A stretch of 64,000 bases of DNA from Sphingomonas sp. SUN039 (GCF_024758725.1 NZ_CP096972.1:2214001-2278000), one strand, 5' to 3'; positions 45,105 through 54,954 are shown, counted from the stretch's first letter. Made by a program: numbers and translations. Notes: a model not told the origin generated them from the sequence alone.

Positions 45105-45309
45105 CGCGCGGCTATGCCGAGTTGAACGGCTCGGGGGAAGCGTCGAGCCGACCCATCGGTTGCAATGGTTTGCAGTAACTCTGTTCGGCTCGCCGCAGAA
45201 ACCGCTCGAAACGCCCGCAACGAGTGCGTCGCAGCACGTCCGTTAATGTGAGTGAAAGGTTTCGGACAACACCGCACGCGAAGGGGGGCAGAATCGTAGG
45301 AGCGACACC

Positions 45310-46212
45310 ATGCACTTCCTGTCACGCAAACCAGCACTCATCCTCCTGATCGGCACATTTGTCTTGCCGATCTCGGCCGTCCTGTCGGCGCAAGAACAAG
45401 CACCGCCGCGCGACAACATTACCGTCACCGGCATGCCACCCGCACCCACTGCCGTCCCCGACATGATCGCTGCCCCAGCCGGTCCCGATATCAAAGGCAT
45501 TATTTCGGCGCGCAGCGGCAACCGCATTCAGGTGACGGCGGCCGATGGCACCGGCACGATCATCGCCGTCACCGATGCCACAAAGATTCGCGGTCGCAGC
45601 GGCCTGTTCGGCGGCAGCACTGCCAAGCTCACGGCCAACGACCTGCTCAACGGCCTGCCAGTGACCGTCAAGACGCTGCAATCCGCTGCCGGACCGGAAG
45701 CCGGCCTGATCGCGCGCCAGATCGATTTCCGGGGCAGCGATCTCAAGACCGCCGCAATGATCCGCAGCGGAACCAACCAGCGGTTCGACGAGCAGACCGC
45801 CGCCACGGCGGCCCTGCGCGGTCGCATGGGCGACATCGACAATTACAACGTCAAGAGCACGACCAACGTCAACTTCGACACTGGAAAGGCGGCGCTGTCG
45901 GAGCAGGCCAAGGCGAACCTGTGCGCGGCTGCGGGCGAGGCCGGGCGTACCAGTAACGCGCTGTTGCTGGTCGTGGGCTACACCGATTCGACCGGTAGCC
46001 AGGAGTTCAATCAGACCCTGAGCGAAAAGCGCGCGGCAAGCGTCATGAACTATCTGCAACAGGCCTGCCGCTGGAAGCCCTACCGGATGCTCACGCCCAC
46101 CGGCATGGCCGAATCCGACCCGCTGGCGGACAATCAGACGCCCGAAGGCAAGGCGCAGAACCGGCGCGTGTCGGTCAACGTGCTCGTCAGCAAGGCGGTC
46201 GACGGGATGTAA
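45310..46212 (+). CDS. OmpA-family envelope protein with N-terminal DUF5666-like domain
   Basis: A 300-residue exported protein. Signal peptide (residues 1-~26), a TonB-box-like [11 protein letters not shown], a small beta domain ([20 protein letters not shown] ... ATKIRGRSG; ~60-130) and a C-terminal OmpA peptidoglycan-binding domain ([19 protein letters not shown] ... [20 protein letters not shown] followed by RAASVMNYL; ~190-295, ending in [13 protein letters not shown]). TAGGAG precedes the ATG. It sits on the opposite strand between tgt and queA, which normally neighbour each other, and its last 26 bases overlap queA. Confidence 0.88.
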   Translation: MHFLSRKPALILLIGTFVLPISAVLSAQEQAPPRDNITVTGMPPAPTAVPDMIAAPAGPDIKGIISARSGNRIQVTAADGTGTIIAVTDATKIRGRSGLFGGSTAKLTANDLLNGLPVTVKTLQSAAGPEAGLIARQIDFRGSDLKTAAMIRSGTNQRFDEQTAATAALRGRMGDIDNYNVKSTTNVNFDTGKAALSEQAKANLCAAAGEAGRTSNALLLVVGYTDSTGSQEFNQTLSEKRAASVMNYLQQACRWKPYRMLTPTGMAESDPLADNQTPEGKAQNRRVSVNVLVSKAVDGM

Positions 46213-47242
46213 GCGGTGGGGGGAGCAGCAAGCTAGCGTCGCCATAGCTGTAAAAGCGGTAGCCGTTCGCGATCGCATGGGCATAGGCCGCCTGCATGCA
46301 CTCGCGGCCCATCATTGCGCTGACCAGCATGAACAGCGTCGATTTGGGCAAATGGAAATTGGTGAGCAGGCCGCTCACGGCCTTGAACCGGTAGCCCGGC
46401 GTAATGAAGATCGCGGTATCGCCCTCGAACGGGGCGATGGTGCCATCTTCGCGCGCCGCGCTTTCGAGCAGGCGAAGCGATGTCGTGCCTGCTGCGATGA
46501 TGCGCCCGCCGTTCGCGCGGACGGCGTTCAGGCGTGTAGCGGTCGCAGCGTCGATTCGGCCCCATTCGGCGTGCATGACATGATCGTCGGTGTCGTCGGC
46601 CTTGACCGGCAAGAATGTGCCCGCGCCGACGTGGAGCGTCAGCGTCTCGCGTGCTACGCCCGCCGCATCGAGCGCCGCGATCAGATCGGGCGTGAAATGC
46701 AGCGATGCCGTGGGGGCGGCGACCGCACCGTCTTTGTCGGCGAACATCGTCTGATAGTCGGCGGCATCGTGCGCATCGATGCCGCGCTTGCTGGCGATAT
46801 AGGGGGGCAGCGGCATCGTGCCCGCGCGCGCCAGCAATACCTCGACCGGCTCGTCGCCCTCGAACCGCAGCAGCGCACTGCCGTCGTCGGCGCGTTCGCT
46901 CGCAACAGCGGCGACCTCCGACCCGAAATCGATCCGGTCGCCGTCGCGCACACGCCGCGCGTTTTTCAGGAAGGCCCGCCAGCCGCGCAGCCCCTCGCGC
47001 TTGTGCAAGGTTGCGCCGATGGCCGCCTGGCCGCGTCGCCCGGTCAGCTGCGCCGGGATGACGCGGGTGTCGTTGAAGACGAGGCAATCGCTCGGAAGTA
47101 GCAGCGACGGCAGGTCGCGCACGCTCCGGTCGTGCATCCCGATCTCGTCGACAACCAGCATCCGCGCGGCATCGCGCGGCGCCGCCGGACGCAACGCGAT
47201 CCGGTCCTCGGGCAGGTCGAAATCGAACAGGTCGACGCGCAT
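46187..47242 (-). CDS. queA: S-adenosylmethionine:tRNA ribosyltransferase-isomerase
   Basis: A 351-residue QueA that converts preQ1-tRNA to epoxyqueuosine-tRNA with SAM as ribosyl donor. Blocks: [57 protein letters not shown] followed by [36 protein letters not shown], and [19 protein letters not shown]. The length is usual. It lies 13 bases downstream of the cyclophilin gene in a leftward operon with coaD and ispA. Its 3' end overlaps the convergent ompA-like gene by 26 bases, and a short Pro/Arg-rich tail ([11 protein letters not shown]) is encoded in that overlap. Confidence 0.96.
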   Translation of the reverse strand: MRVDLFDFDLPEDRIALRPAAPRDAARMLVVDEIGMHDRSVRDLPSLLLPSDCLVFNDTRVIPAQLTGRRGQAAIGATLHKREGLRGWRAFLKNARRVRDGDRIDFGSEVAAVASERADDGSALLRFEGDEPVEVLLARAGTMPLPPYIASKRGIDAHDAADYQTMFADKDGAVAAPTASLHFTPDLIAALDAAGVARETLTLHVGAGTFLPVKADDTDDHVMHAEWGRIDAATATRLNAVRANGGRIIAAGTTSLRLLESAAREDGTIAPFEGDTAIFITPGYRFKAVSGLLTNFHLPKSTLFMLVSAMMGRECMQAAYAHAIANGYRFYSYGDASLLLPPPLTSRRPPC

Positions 47243-47255
47243 TGCGTCGCAGCTC

Positions 47256-47963
47256 CTAGAAGAGTCCGAGCACCTTCTTGCGCTTCGTCGCAGGCGCCGG
47301 TGCCGCAGCGGGTGGGGCCGGAGGTGCTTCCACGACCGGTTGCGGCGCCGATGGGTTCAGCGCCACCTTCGGCGCGTTCGGTCCATCGGCCTCGATCCAG
47401 GCATGAACGATTTTCGACGGGTTGGCGGGCGGCTCGCCACGCTCGACGGAATCGGCGAAGTTCATGCCGCTGACGACCCGCCCGATGGCGGTGTAGTTAT
47501 TGTCGAGGCGCAGCGTCGGCATGAAAACGATGAAGAACTGGCTGTTGGCGCTGTTCGGCTCGGTCGCACGCGCCATCGACACGGTACCGCGCACATGCGG
47601 CATATCGTTGAACTCGGCCTTCAGGTCGGGCAGCGGCGACCCGCCCTGCCCGGTGCCCTGCGGATCGCCGGTCTGCGCCATAAACCCTTCGATCACGCGG
47701 TGGAACAACAGCCCGTCATAGAATCCGGCGCGGGTCAGCGTCTTGATGCGCTGGATATGATTGGGGGCTTTGTCGGGCCGCAGCTGGACGACGACCTCGC
47801 CGCCGGTCGATAGTTGAAGATGCCACAGATTGTCGGGTGTCGGCACGGGATCGGGCACGACCGCCGCCATCGGGGCCGGACCGGTCACGGGCTTCGGCTT
47901 TTTCTTGGCAAGTGCGGGACTGGCAATGGCGAGGATCGCCATGAACGCGGTGAGGAACTTCAT
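47256..47963 (-). CDS. Periplasmic cyclophilin-type peptidyl-prolyl isomerase
   Basis: A 235-residue protein with signal peptide ([19 protein letters not shown]). The cyclophilin fold spans residues ~45-190: [60 protein letters not shown] and [13 protein letters not shown]. The catalytic Arg of FHRV and the substrate-pocket residues are present. A Pro/Ala-rich C-terminal tail ends in basic KRKKVLGLF. It probably catalyses proline isomerisation of periplasmic or envelope proteins. It lies between coaD and queA in a leftward operon. Confidence 0.93.
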   Translation of the reverse strand: MKFLTAFMAILAIASPALAKKKPKPVTGPAPMAAVVPDPVPTPDNLWHLQLSTGGEVVVQLRPDKAPNHIQRIKTLTRAGFYDGLLFHRVIEGFMAQTGDPQGTGQGGSPLPDLKAEFNDMPHVRGTVSMARATEPNSANSQFFIVFMPTLRLDNNYTAIGRVVSGMNFADSVERGEPPANPSKIVHAWIEADGPNAPKVALNPSAPQPVVEAPPAPPAAAPAPATKRKKVLGLF

Positions 47964-48027
47964 TGAAACCAGGTCTCCAATCGATAACGCGCGGCCTTAG
48001 CGCCCCGAAATGAGCCGCGCCTGAACG

Positions 48028-48525
48028 TCAATGGCCCTTGCGGCCCAGCTTTTCTACCCGTGCCGTAACTTCGGCAGCGACAGCTGACGACACGAACTTG
48101 TCGATGTTGCCGCCGTAGAGTGCGATTTCCTTGACGAGCCGGCTCGCGATCGGCTGCAGCGCGACGTCGGCCATCAGGAAAACGGTCTCGATCCGATCGT
48201 TGAGCGCGCGGTTCATGCCGGTCAACTGGTACTCGTACTCGAAATCGGTGACGCCGCGCACGCCGCGCAGGACGATGGTCGCGCCCTGCGCCTCGGCGAA
48301 ATCGATCAGCAGCGAATCGAAGCCGACCACGCTGACGCCGTCGATCCCCGCGCATTCACGCGTCAGCGTCGCAATGCGCTCCTCCGCAGTGAACATCGGC
48401 GATTTCGCCATGTTGGTGGTGACGCCGATGACGAGCCGGTCGACGAGCCTGGCCCCGCGCGAGATGACGTCCATATGGCCGCGCGTCACGGGATCGAAAG
48501 TGCCGGGATAGACGCCCACCCTCAC
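48028..48525 (-). CDS. coaD: Pantetheine-phosphate adenylyltransferase
   Basis: A 165-residue PPAT, the penultimate enzyme of coenzyme A synthesis. It has the nucleotidyltransferase motif YPGTFDPVTRGHMDVI (residues ~6-21) with the HxGH variant TRGH, RGVRGVTDFEYEYQLTGMNR and a C-terminal SSAVAAEVTARVEKLG. The ATG overlaps the ispA stop region by four bases, so the genes are co-translated. The length is normal. Confidence 0.97.
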   Translation of the reverse strand: MRVGVYPGTFDPVTRGHMDVISRGARLVDRLVIGVTTNMAKSPMFTAEERIATLTRECAGIDGVSVVGFDSLLIDFAEAQGATIVLRGVRGVTDFEYEYQLTGMNRALNDRIETVFLMADVALQPIASRLVKEIALYGGNIDKFVSSAVAAEVTARVEKLGRKGH

Positions 48526-49421
48526 CGGTCGCGCTCCACCGCATAGCGCGCGATGGCGCGCAGCAAATCTGCTTCCGCGCCGAAGCTGGCGAGATGCCCG
48601 ATGGCCTGGTCGACGAGCATCTGCGCCTGAGCGCGAGCGCGCTCGACGCCGAGCAGCGACAGGAATGTCGCCTTGCCTTTGCCCTCGTCCTTGCGGAGCG
48701 CCTTGCCTGCCGCTTCCTCGTCGCCCTCATGGTCGAGCAAGTCGTCCGCGATCTGGAAAGCGAGTCCGATGTCGCGGGCATAGCCGCGCAGCGACGCCCG
48801 TCCCTCGGGCGGCAAGCGACCGAGGATGGCCCCGGCCTCGACCGAAAAGGCGATCAGTGCGCCCGTCTTGAGCGCCTGGCAACGTGTAACAGCCGCTAGG
48901 TCGAAATCGGAGGTTTCGGCGGCGATATCCATCATCTGGCCGCCCGCCATGCCCGCGGGACCCGAGGCGCGCGCCAGCCCCTCGATCAGTTCCAGCCGCA
49001 CGAACGGGTCGGCGTGGGTGGCACCATCCACGATGAGTTCGAACGCGATCTCATGCAGCGAGTCGCCCGCAAGCACCGCAATCGCTTCGTCGAACGCCTT
49101 ATGCACCGTCGGCTTGCCGCGCCGCATGTCGTCGTCGTCCATGCACGGTAAATCGTCGTGGATCAGCGAATAGACATGGATCGCCTCGATCGCGCAGCCG
49201 ACGCGCACGGCGGCGGCGCGGTCGACATTGAACAACTGGCTGGCCGCGACAGTCAGCAGCGGCCGCATCCGCTTGCCGCCGCCGATCGCGGCGTGGCGCA
49301 TCGCCAGATAGAGCGGCGCGCGCGCATCATCGGGGACGGCGAGGACATGATCGAACAGCTGATCGACCTCGCGCGCGACCTCGATCAGCGCGTTCGCCAG
49401 GATCGGAGTCAATGCCCCCAT
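48522..49421 (-). CDS. ispA: Farnesyl diphosphate synthase (trans-prenyltransferase)
   Basis: A 299-residue prenyltransferase. First aspartate-rich motif HDDLPCMDDDDMRRGK (residues ~89-104), second motif FQIADDLLDHEGD (~222-234), GGKRMRP near residue 50 and KTGALI in the middle. Two residues between the aspartates of the first motif match bacterial type II FPP synthases. It makes the C15 precursor of undecaprenol, quinones and carotenoids, downstream of DXP synthase (dxs, at 3-5 kb). It follows xseB by nine bases. Confidence 0.95.
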   Translation of the reverse strand: MGALTPILANALIEVAREVDQLFDHVLAVPDDARAPLYLAMRHAAIGGGKRMRPLLTVAASQLFNVDRAAAVRVGCAIEAIHVYSLIHDDLPCMDDDDMRRGKPTVHKAFDEAIAVLAGDSLHEIAFELIVDGATHADPFVRLELIEGLARASGPAGMAGGQMMDIAAETSDFDLAAVTRCQALKTGALIAFSVEAGAILGRLPPEGRASLRGYARDIGLAFQIADDLLDHEGDEEAAGKALRKDEGKGKATFLSLLGVERARAQAQMLVDQAIGHLASFGAEADLLRAIARYAVERDR

Positions 49422-49430
49422 CGCCTGTCC

Positions 49431-49670
49431 CTAGCCGGCATCGAACGGCACGGTCCCGGTCGGGCTGCCATCCGCGCCGAGCACGATCTTGTCGATCTTT
49501 TCCTGTGCCGATTTCAGCCGCGCCTCGCACTGGGCGCGTAGCTTTGCCCCCTCCTCGTAAAGCGTGATCGAGTCATCGAGGCTTTCCTCGCCGCTTTCGA
49601 GGCGCTGGACGATCGTCTCAAGACGCTTCAGCGCGTCTTCGAACGACAGGGTGGACAGGTCATCGGCCAT
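49431..49670 (-). CDS. xseB: Exodeoxyribonuclease VII small subunit
   Basis: A 79-residue protein with the XseB helical pattern: [40 protein letters not shown] and [20 protein letters not shown]. It binds the large subunit XseA, which is not in the window, to form the single-strand exonuclease. The xseB-ispA order is common in bacteria and supports the identity. The start is ATG 49670, 33 bases below the acyl-CoA ligase stop. Confidence 0.95.
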   Translation of the reverse strand: MADDLSTLSFEDALKRLETIVQRLESGEESLDDSITLYEEGAKLRAQCEARLKSAQEKIDKIVLGADGSPTGTVPFDAG

Positions 49671-49703
49671 GGCGTGCGCTTGTGGCGAGCGGCGGCGCGG
49701 GGG

Positions 49704-51392
49704 TCAAGCGGCCGCCTTCACCCGTTCTTCCGCAACGAGTTCCTTACGGCTGAGCTTGCCGACGAGCGTCTTGGGCAGGTCCGCGCGGACCTCGACGGCG
49801 GCCACGCGCTCGTGCTTGCCGAGCTGCGGGTTCAGCCAGTTCTTCAGCGCGTCGCCCTCGACTTCGTACCCGTCGTTCAAGGTCACGAAAGCCTTGGGCA
49901 TTTCGCCGTGATAGTTGTCGGGGATGCCGATCACGATGGCCTCTTTGACCGCCTCGTGCCGGTACAGCACTTCCTCGATCTGACTGGGGAACACCTTGAA
50001 CCCGCCGACCGCGATCATGTCCTTCAGCCGGTCGACGATGCGGATGTAACCTTCGCTATCGATGGTCGCGACATCTCCTGTGCGGAGGGCGCGCCCCGCC
50101 CGCGTCATGACAAAGTCGCCTTCGCGTTCGCCCTGCCCCCAATAGCCCGCCATCACTTGCGGCCCCAGCACCACCAGCTCGCCCGGCTCGGCGTCGGGCG
50201 CAGGCCGGGTCGGGTCGTCGCGGTCGACCAGCAGCACGCGCGTCCCTGGGACCGGCTGGCCGATCGTGCCCCCCTTGTTCACGCCCTCATAGGGATTGGT
50301 CGCCACCACCCCGGCGGATTCGGTCAGGCCATAACCCTCCACGACCTTGGAACCCGTCACCGCCTCGAATTTGGCCTTGAGCGTTTCGGCGAGCGGGGCC
50401 GCGCCGGAAATGCAAACGCGCAGCGAACTAAAATCGGTTCTCGCGCAATCGGGATGATCGAGCAAAGCCTGATACATCGTCGGCACGCCGGGAAGCGCCG
50501 TCGCCTTCACCCGCTGGATCGTCCGTAGCGCATCCTTCGCGCCGAAACGCGGCAGCATCGCGATCATGCCACCGCTCAACACGGTGCGATTGAGCACGCA
50601 GGTATTGGCGAAGACGTGGAAAAACGGCAGCACGCCCAAGATACGGTCGGGCAAATCGGGATGCGGGTCGAGCGCGTGAACCTGGCGCGCGTTCGCCGTC
50701 ATGTTGGCATGCGTCAGCATGGCCCCTTTGGGCGTGCCCGTCGTGCCACCGGTGTATTGAATGAGCGCAATGTCTTCGGGCGCAACCGCGACCGGCGTGA
50801 CCGCTCCCTGCCCGGCAACGATATCCGCCATGCGCACGATTCTGGAGTCGCCGGTCGGGATTGGCGAGACTTCAGCGGCACGGAAGCGACGGAATAGCCA
50901 CCGCTTCACAAGGGGCAACCAGCCAGACAGATTGCCGACTACCAGCCTGTCGATGGCGCCCTCGTCGAGCAAGGCCCGTGCCGTATCGAACATCGCGGGC
51001 ACATCGGTCGTCACCACGATCCGCGCCCCGCTGTCTGCGGTCTGGTGCGCCAGTTCGGTGCGCGAATAGAGCGGCGACATGTTGACGACGACCGCCCCGG
51101 CTTTCAGCGCGCCATAATAGGCGATGAGATAATCGGGGACGTTAGGCAGATAGAGACCGACCCGGTCGCCCTTCGCCACGCCCCAGCCGATCAGGGTCGC
51201 CGCAAAGCGGTCCGCCATCGCCCCGATTCGCGCATAGCTCAGCCGCGCACCCAGAAAATCGGTCAGGATCGCTGCTCCATGCGCCGCGACGCTGGCGTCG
51301 AACATCTGTGGCAGGGTCAGCGGCGGATAAGTCACATCCCACGCACCGGGATGGACGTAATGCGTGCGCCAGACGGTTTCGGGATCGCTCAT
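49704..51392 (-). CDS. Long-chain acyl-CoA synthetase (AMP-binding)
   Basis: A 562-residue ANL-family enzyme. Motifs: IQYTGGTTGTPKGAMLTHAN (P-loop, residues ~208-227), GYGLTESAGV, the ATP/hinge block LRTGDVATIDSEGYIRIVDR and the catalytic lysine in LPKTLVGKLSRKEL. It adenylates and thioesterifies fatty acids. The start is set at MSDPETVWRTHYVHPG; ATG 51416 and TTG 51428 are alternatives. The hydrolase gene upstream ends only ~37 bases away, so the two are likely co-transcribed, and xseB-ispA follow. The preferred chain length cannot be deduced. Confidence 0.93.
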   Translation of the reverse strand: MSDPETVWRTHYVHPGAWDVTYPPLTLPQMFDASVAAHGAAILTDFLGARLSYARIGAMADRFAATLIGWGVAKGDRVGLYLPNVPDYLIAYYGALKAGAVVVNMSPLYSRTELAHQTADSGARIVVTTDVPAMFDTARALLDEGAIDRLVVGNLSGWLPLVKRWLFRRFRAAEVSPIPTGDSRIVRMADIVAGQGAVTPVAVAPEDIALIQYTGGTTGTPKGAMLTHANMTANARQVHALDPHPDLPDRILGVLPFFHVFANTCVLNRTVLSGGMIAMLPRFGAKDALRTIQRVKATALPGVPTMYQALLDHPDCARTDFSSLRVCISGAAPLAETLKAKFEAVTGSKVVEGYGLTESAGVVATNPYEGVNKGGTIGQPVPGTRVLLVDRDDPTRPAPDAEPGELVVLGPQVMAGYWGQGEREGDFVMTRAGRALRTGDVATIDSEGYIRIVDRLKDMIAVGGFKVFPSQIEEVLYRHEAVKEAIVIGIPDNYHGEMPKAFVTLNDGYEVEGDALKNWLNPQLGKHERVAAVEVRADLPKTLVGKLSRKELVAEERVKAAA

Positions 51393-51428
51393 TGACAACA
51401 GTGTAAGCGGCGACATCGCACGCTGCAA

Positions 51429-52526
51429 TCAGGCCGCCGAATAGAAGCGCACCCCTTCGCGCAGTTCGAATGTGGCGCGCCCTGTCACCTCCAGATGGCG
51501 CAGATGCGCGAGCGCCTCACCCGTCGCCAGCCCCAATATGCTGTCGTCGATGGCACGCCCGAACAGCACGCCGAAACAATCGACCGCACGGCGCGGCTCG
51601 ACCGTCAGATGCGCGTGGAGCCGGTTGAGGCTGGTCCGGTGCCCCTCCTCCAGCCGGTCGAGCCGCGCGTGCAGCCCGTAAAACGGCTCGCCATGCGCGG
51701 GCAGCACCAGCAGGTCGTCGGGCAGCGCGCGGAACTTCTCGATCGAGGCCAGCCAGTCGCCGAGCGGATCGCCGGTCGGCTCGGTAATCGTCACCGACAC
51801 ATTGCTGGTGATGCGCGGCAGCACCTGGTCGCCCGCGATCATCACCTTGCCCTTCAGATCGACGAAACAGACGTGTTCGGGCGTGTGGCCGCTGCCGACC
51901 CAGACCGTCCAGTCGCGCGCACCGATGCGGATGACGTCGCCGTCCTTGATGCGGACATGGCCGACCGGCATCGGCGAGACGATGGCGGCGAAATTGCCCC
52001 ATCCGCGCGCCTTGAACGGGGCCACTTGTTCGGGCGTCCATCCCGCCTCGACCGCTTGCGTGACCGCCTCGACCGGCGGTTCGTCGCGCTTGTCGGCGAT
52101 CAGCATCCGCGCCAGCAGATATTCGGTGCGGTTCATCCACAACGGCGCGCCGTGCTTGAAGCACAGCCACCCTGCGAGGCCGAGATGATCGGGGTGGAAA
52201 TGCGTCACCAGCACCCGCGACACCGGCCGTCCATCCAGAGCGCGCCGCCAGGCATCTTTCGATTCCGGCAATTTCAGCCCGGTATCGACAAGGGCAACGC
52301 CGCCGTCATCCTCCAGCAGCCAGACATTGATGTGCTTCAGCAATCCAGGCACCGGCAGCCGCGTCCAGCCTAGTCCCTCGCCAAGCGGGTGGACGACGCC
52401 ATATTCGGGCGCGAACTTGCCCATCGGATAGGTCAGGCCGCGCGATTCCAGCGGCTCGAACCCGTGGTCGGTCAGGCTCATGTCGGGCGCAGGCGCGTCC
52501 GGCGTTTCGGTGGATGCAGTTGCCAT
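51429..52526 (-). CDS. Metallo-beta-lactamase fold hydrolase
   Basis: A 365-residue MBL-fold protein starting at ATG 52526 after AAGGGG at six bases. Metal-binding motif THFHPDHLG (residues ~124-132), further ligands in GSGHTPEHVC, IAGDQVLPR and LPAHGEPF. The C-terminal ~75 residues form the helical MBL-associated domain seen in LACTB2-type hydrolases. Substrates of this subgroup include thioesters and nucleic acids; position next to an acyl-CoA ligase makes an acyl-CoA thioesterase activity possible. This is inference. It is divergent from the metallophosphoesterase gene. Confidence 0.9.
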   Translation of the reverse strand: MATASTETPDAPAPDMSLTDHGFEPLESRGLTYPMGKFAPEYGVVHPLGEGLGWTRLPVPGLLKHINVWLLEDDGGVALVDTGLKLPESKDAWRRALDGRPVSRVLVTHFHPDHLGLAGWLCFKHGAPLWMNRTEYLLARMLIADKRDEPPVEAVTQAVEAGWTPEQVAPFKARGWGNFAAIVSPMPVGHVRIKDGDVIRIGARDWTVWVGSGHTPEHVCFVDLKGKVMIAGDQVLPRITSNVSVTITEPTGDPLGDWLASIEKFRALPDDLLVLPAHGEPFYGLHARLDRLEEGHRTSLNRLHAHLTVEPRRAVDCFGVLFGRAIDDSILGLATGEALAHLRHLEVTGRATFELREGVRFYSAA

Positions 52527-52674
52527 TTGCAACCCCTTGGCATGGCAGGTTCGCCGATACCAGCGCGTTGGCTCGCCGCCCACGTGCTCAAACCGCGCCT
52601 CTGGCCAAAACGATGTGAAAAGCGCAGTTTACATTTCGACACCGACACGATCGGGGCGATACGGGGACAGGGCG

Positions 52675-54129
52675 ATGGCGAGACGCATCAGGAACGCAGT
52701 CTTATGCGGTGCATTTGTGCTGGGCCTTGCCGCCGCGCCGCACTTGGCCATTGCACAGTCGGCAATTGCGCCCGCAGTACCTGCCGCCGCAAGCCCCGGC
52801 ACTTTCCTGGCGCTGTCCGACATCCATCTGGCGATGTCCGACAATGTCAGTTGCAGTTCCGCCGGCGAGGAGACGCGGCCCGCGCTCTGGTCCGCTGCAC
52901 AGGCAAAGGCAAAGGTACTGATCGCGACCGCCAAACCGGCATTTGCGATCTATGTCGGCGACCTGCCCGCGCATTGCGCCGGGGGCTATGCCACCGAGTT
53001 CAAGGCCGCGCTCGACGGACTCGCGAACATCGCCGGTACCACGACGAAGCTGATCTACCTGCCCGGCAACAACGATTCGCTGGGCGGCGATTATCAGGCG
53101 TTCACCTACAACCAGCAGACGCCGCTGAACCTGTCCTCGACATGGGGCGGCAGTCCGGTTTTGAATGCCCAGTCCGGCGACCTGATCGACACGGCCAACC
53201 TGCCGAAGGGATATTATTCGGTCTATGCCGCGCAGAAATCCGCCACCGCCCCGGCCCTGCGCGTCATCGCGCTCAACACCAACATTTTCACCGCCTCCTA
53301 CGACAGCCGCAATGGTGCACCCGACCCGAACGGCGTGCCGCACTATCAGGCCGACACCAACATTTTCACCGCCTCCTACGACAGCCGCAATGGTGCACCC
53401 GACCCGAACGGCGTGCCGCACTATCAGGCCGACACCAACGCCCAGCTCGAATGGCTCAACGCCCAGCTAAAGGATGCCCGCACCAAGGGCGAAAGGGTAA
53501 TCGTCGCCATGCACGTGCCGCCCGGGATCGACGGCTATGGCGACGGCAACGGCGGCGTGAAGACAATGTGGAGCCGCAGCCTGAACTATACCGGCACCGA
53601 CCCCGATCTGGTGCAAGCCTGGGTGCAGCAGACGTTCCTGCAAATTATCGCATCCTATGGTCCCGAAATCGTCGGGCTGTTGAGCAGCCACACCCATTAC
53701 AACGAGATCAGGCGGCTCCGCGATTGCAGCCGGAAACTGCCCAATCTCGGCAGGTTCACCGAACTCGACCTCGCCATTCCGTCGATCACCACCGACCATG
53801 GCAACAACCCGTCGCTGAAGCTGGTCGAATACAATACGCAGTTCGAATGGACCGAAAACACGACCTATTACGCGTCGGACAACAAGGGGACGGGCTGGAA
53901 CGGCAACAAGCCGCTGTCGTTCGACAGCATGAACTACCCCTGCAAGAAATGCGCGCCCGGCGACACACTGAAAGACCGCATCGCGGCGCTCGACAACAAG
54001 ACCGTTATCGGAACGTCGCAGGGGCTGGCCGACCTGATGCTGAAATGGCTACGCGTCAACGGCACTGCACCGAAGAACCCGCGCAGCTATGCCCTGTCGC
54101 TCGATGCGACGTGCGAGGCGCCGGATTGA
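52675..54129 (+). CDS. Exported metallophosphoesterase with internal exact duplication
   Basis: A 484-residue protein with signal peptide (residues 1-~27). Calcineurin-like motifs: FLALSDIHL, YVGDLPA, LPGNNDS, MHVPPGIDG and SSHTHYNEI, the order found in acid-sphingomyelinase-like phosphodiesterases. The Asn-Asn of GNND replaces the usual Asn-His. Residues ~202-253 are two identical 26-residue copies beginning TNIFTASYDSRNG and ending PHYQAD, encoded by a perfect 78-base tandem repeat just before the helix that precedes MHVPPG. The duplication keeps the frame. It probably lies on a surface loop, but may disturb activity. The substrate is unknown. A hairpin follows the stop. Confidence 0.88.
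   Translation: MARRIRNAVLCGAFVLGLAAAPHLAIAQSAIAPAVPAAASPGTFLALSDIHLAMSDNVSCSSAGEETRPALWSAAQAKAKVLIATAKPAFAIYVGDLPAHCAGGYATEFKAALDGLANIAGTTTKLIYLPGNNDSLGGDYQAFTYNQQTPLNLSSTWGGSPVLNAQSGDLIDTANLPKGYYSVYAAQKSATAPALRVIALNTNIFTASYDSRNGAPDPNGVPHYQADTNIFTASYDSRNGAPDPNGVPHYQADTNAQLEWLNAQLKDARTKGERVIVAMHVPPGIDGYGDGNGGVKTMWSRSLNYTGTDPDLVQAWVQQTFLQIIASYGPEIVGLLSSHTHYNEIRRLRDCSRKLPNLGRFTELDLAIPSITTDHGNNPSLKLVEYNTQFEWTENTTYYASDNKGTGWNGNKPLSFDSMNYPCKKCAPGDTLKDRIAALDNKTVIGTSQGLADLMLKWLRVNGTAPKNPRSYALSLDATCEAPD
53278..53433 (+). repeat. Exact 78-base tandem duplication inside the metallophosphoesterase gene
   Basis: Bases 53278-53355 and 53356-53433 are identical at every position. The unit encodes 26 residues and the join is in frame. 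Complete identity, including third codon positions, points to a very recent event (or an assembly artefact). Confidence 0.97.
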
Positions 54130-54147
54130 GAGGTATTGCTGGCGGGA

Positions 54148-54170
54148 CACGGGCAAAGCCCGTGCTTTCG
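54148..54170 (+). terminator. Likely terminator hairpin after the metallophosphoesterase gene
   Basis: CACGGGC-AAA-GCCCGTG (54148-54164) forms a 7-bp stem with a three-base loop and is followed by CTTTCG. It lies 18 bases after the stop codon. The U-run is short. Confidence 0.5.
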
Positions 54171-54248
54171 TCGGCCGGACGATGCCCGCCGGCAGTGCTG
54201 GCCCGTGTGCGCGATTAGCGTCCGCCAATCACAGCCCGCGCTGGCGCA

Positions 54249-54932
54249 TCAGCGTTTAAACGGATCCACGAAACTCCCGATCATCGCGGGCGCTTCCATT
54301 TCGCCGTTCGCAATCGCCTCGGCAATGCGCGCGGCTTCGGTGCGTTCGATGCGGAGCTGGTCGATCAGGGCCTCGCGGTCGCCGTCGAGCTTGGTATCGA
54401 CGATGGGGTCCAGACCGGCAGCCTTGGCGGCCTTTGCGACAATCGCGTCGAGTTCGCGCTGCGAACACAGGCCGAGCGTCACCGGATCCTTCGGCACGAT
54501 GTTCGCCATGTTCCAGTGGCTCTTGTCGCGGATCGCCGAAATGGTGTTGCGCGTCGTGCCGATTAGCTTGCCGATCTGGCCGTCGCTGACTTCGGGGTGG
54601 TTGCGGATGATCCAGGCGATGCCGTCGGGCTTGTCCGACCGTTTGCTGACCGGCGTGTAGCGCGGCCCCTTGGTCCGCGTCGCGGCTTCGGGCTCGCGGT
54701 CCATCTTCAGCGCGTAATTGGGATCGGCCTGCCCCTTTTCGATTTCGGCCATCGTCAGCTCGTGCGCGCGGATCGGGTCGCGCCCGGTCAGCTTGGTCGC
54801 CGCCGTGTCATCGGCAATCGCCTGCACTTCGAGGATATGGAGGCCGCAGAACACCGCAATCTGTTCGAACGACAGTGAGGTGTTATCGACCAGCCAGGAA
54901 GCGGTCGCATGGGGCATGAGCGGCTGGGCCAT
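54249..54932 (-). CDS. trcR: TrcR-like cell-cycle transcriptional regulator (DUF1013)
   Basis: A 227-residue DUF1013 protein specific to alphaproteobacteria. Blocks: PLMPHATASWLVDNTSLSFE, QIAVFCGLHILEVQAIADD, DPIRAHELTMAEIEKG, GIAWIIRNHPEVSDGQIGKL, IGTTRNTISAIRDKSHWN and DPVTLGLCSQRELDAIVAK. The central segment contains a helix-turn-helix (SDGQIGKLIGTTRNTISAI). TrcR was described in Caulobacter as a regulator associated with RNA polymerase and cell-cycle genes. It starts at ATG 54932 and is separated from the glycosyltransferase gene by a strong terminator. Confidence 0.9.
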   Translation of the reverse strand: MAQPLMPHATASWLVDNTSLSFEQIAVFCGLHILEVQAIADDTAATKLTGRDPIRAHELTMAEIEKGQADPNYALKMDREPEAATRTKGPRYTPVSKRSDKPDGIAWIIRNHPEVSDGQIGKLIGTTRNTISAIRDKSHWNMANIVPKDPVTLGLCSQRELDAIVAKAAKAAGLDPIVDTKLDGDREALIDQLRIERTEAARIAEAIANGEMEAPAMIGSFVDPFKR

Positions 54933-54954
54933 CGTTCGGGTCTTTCCGTAAGCG

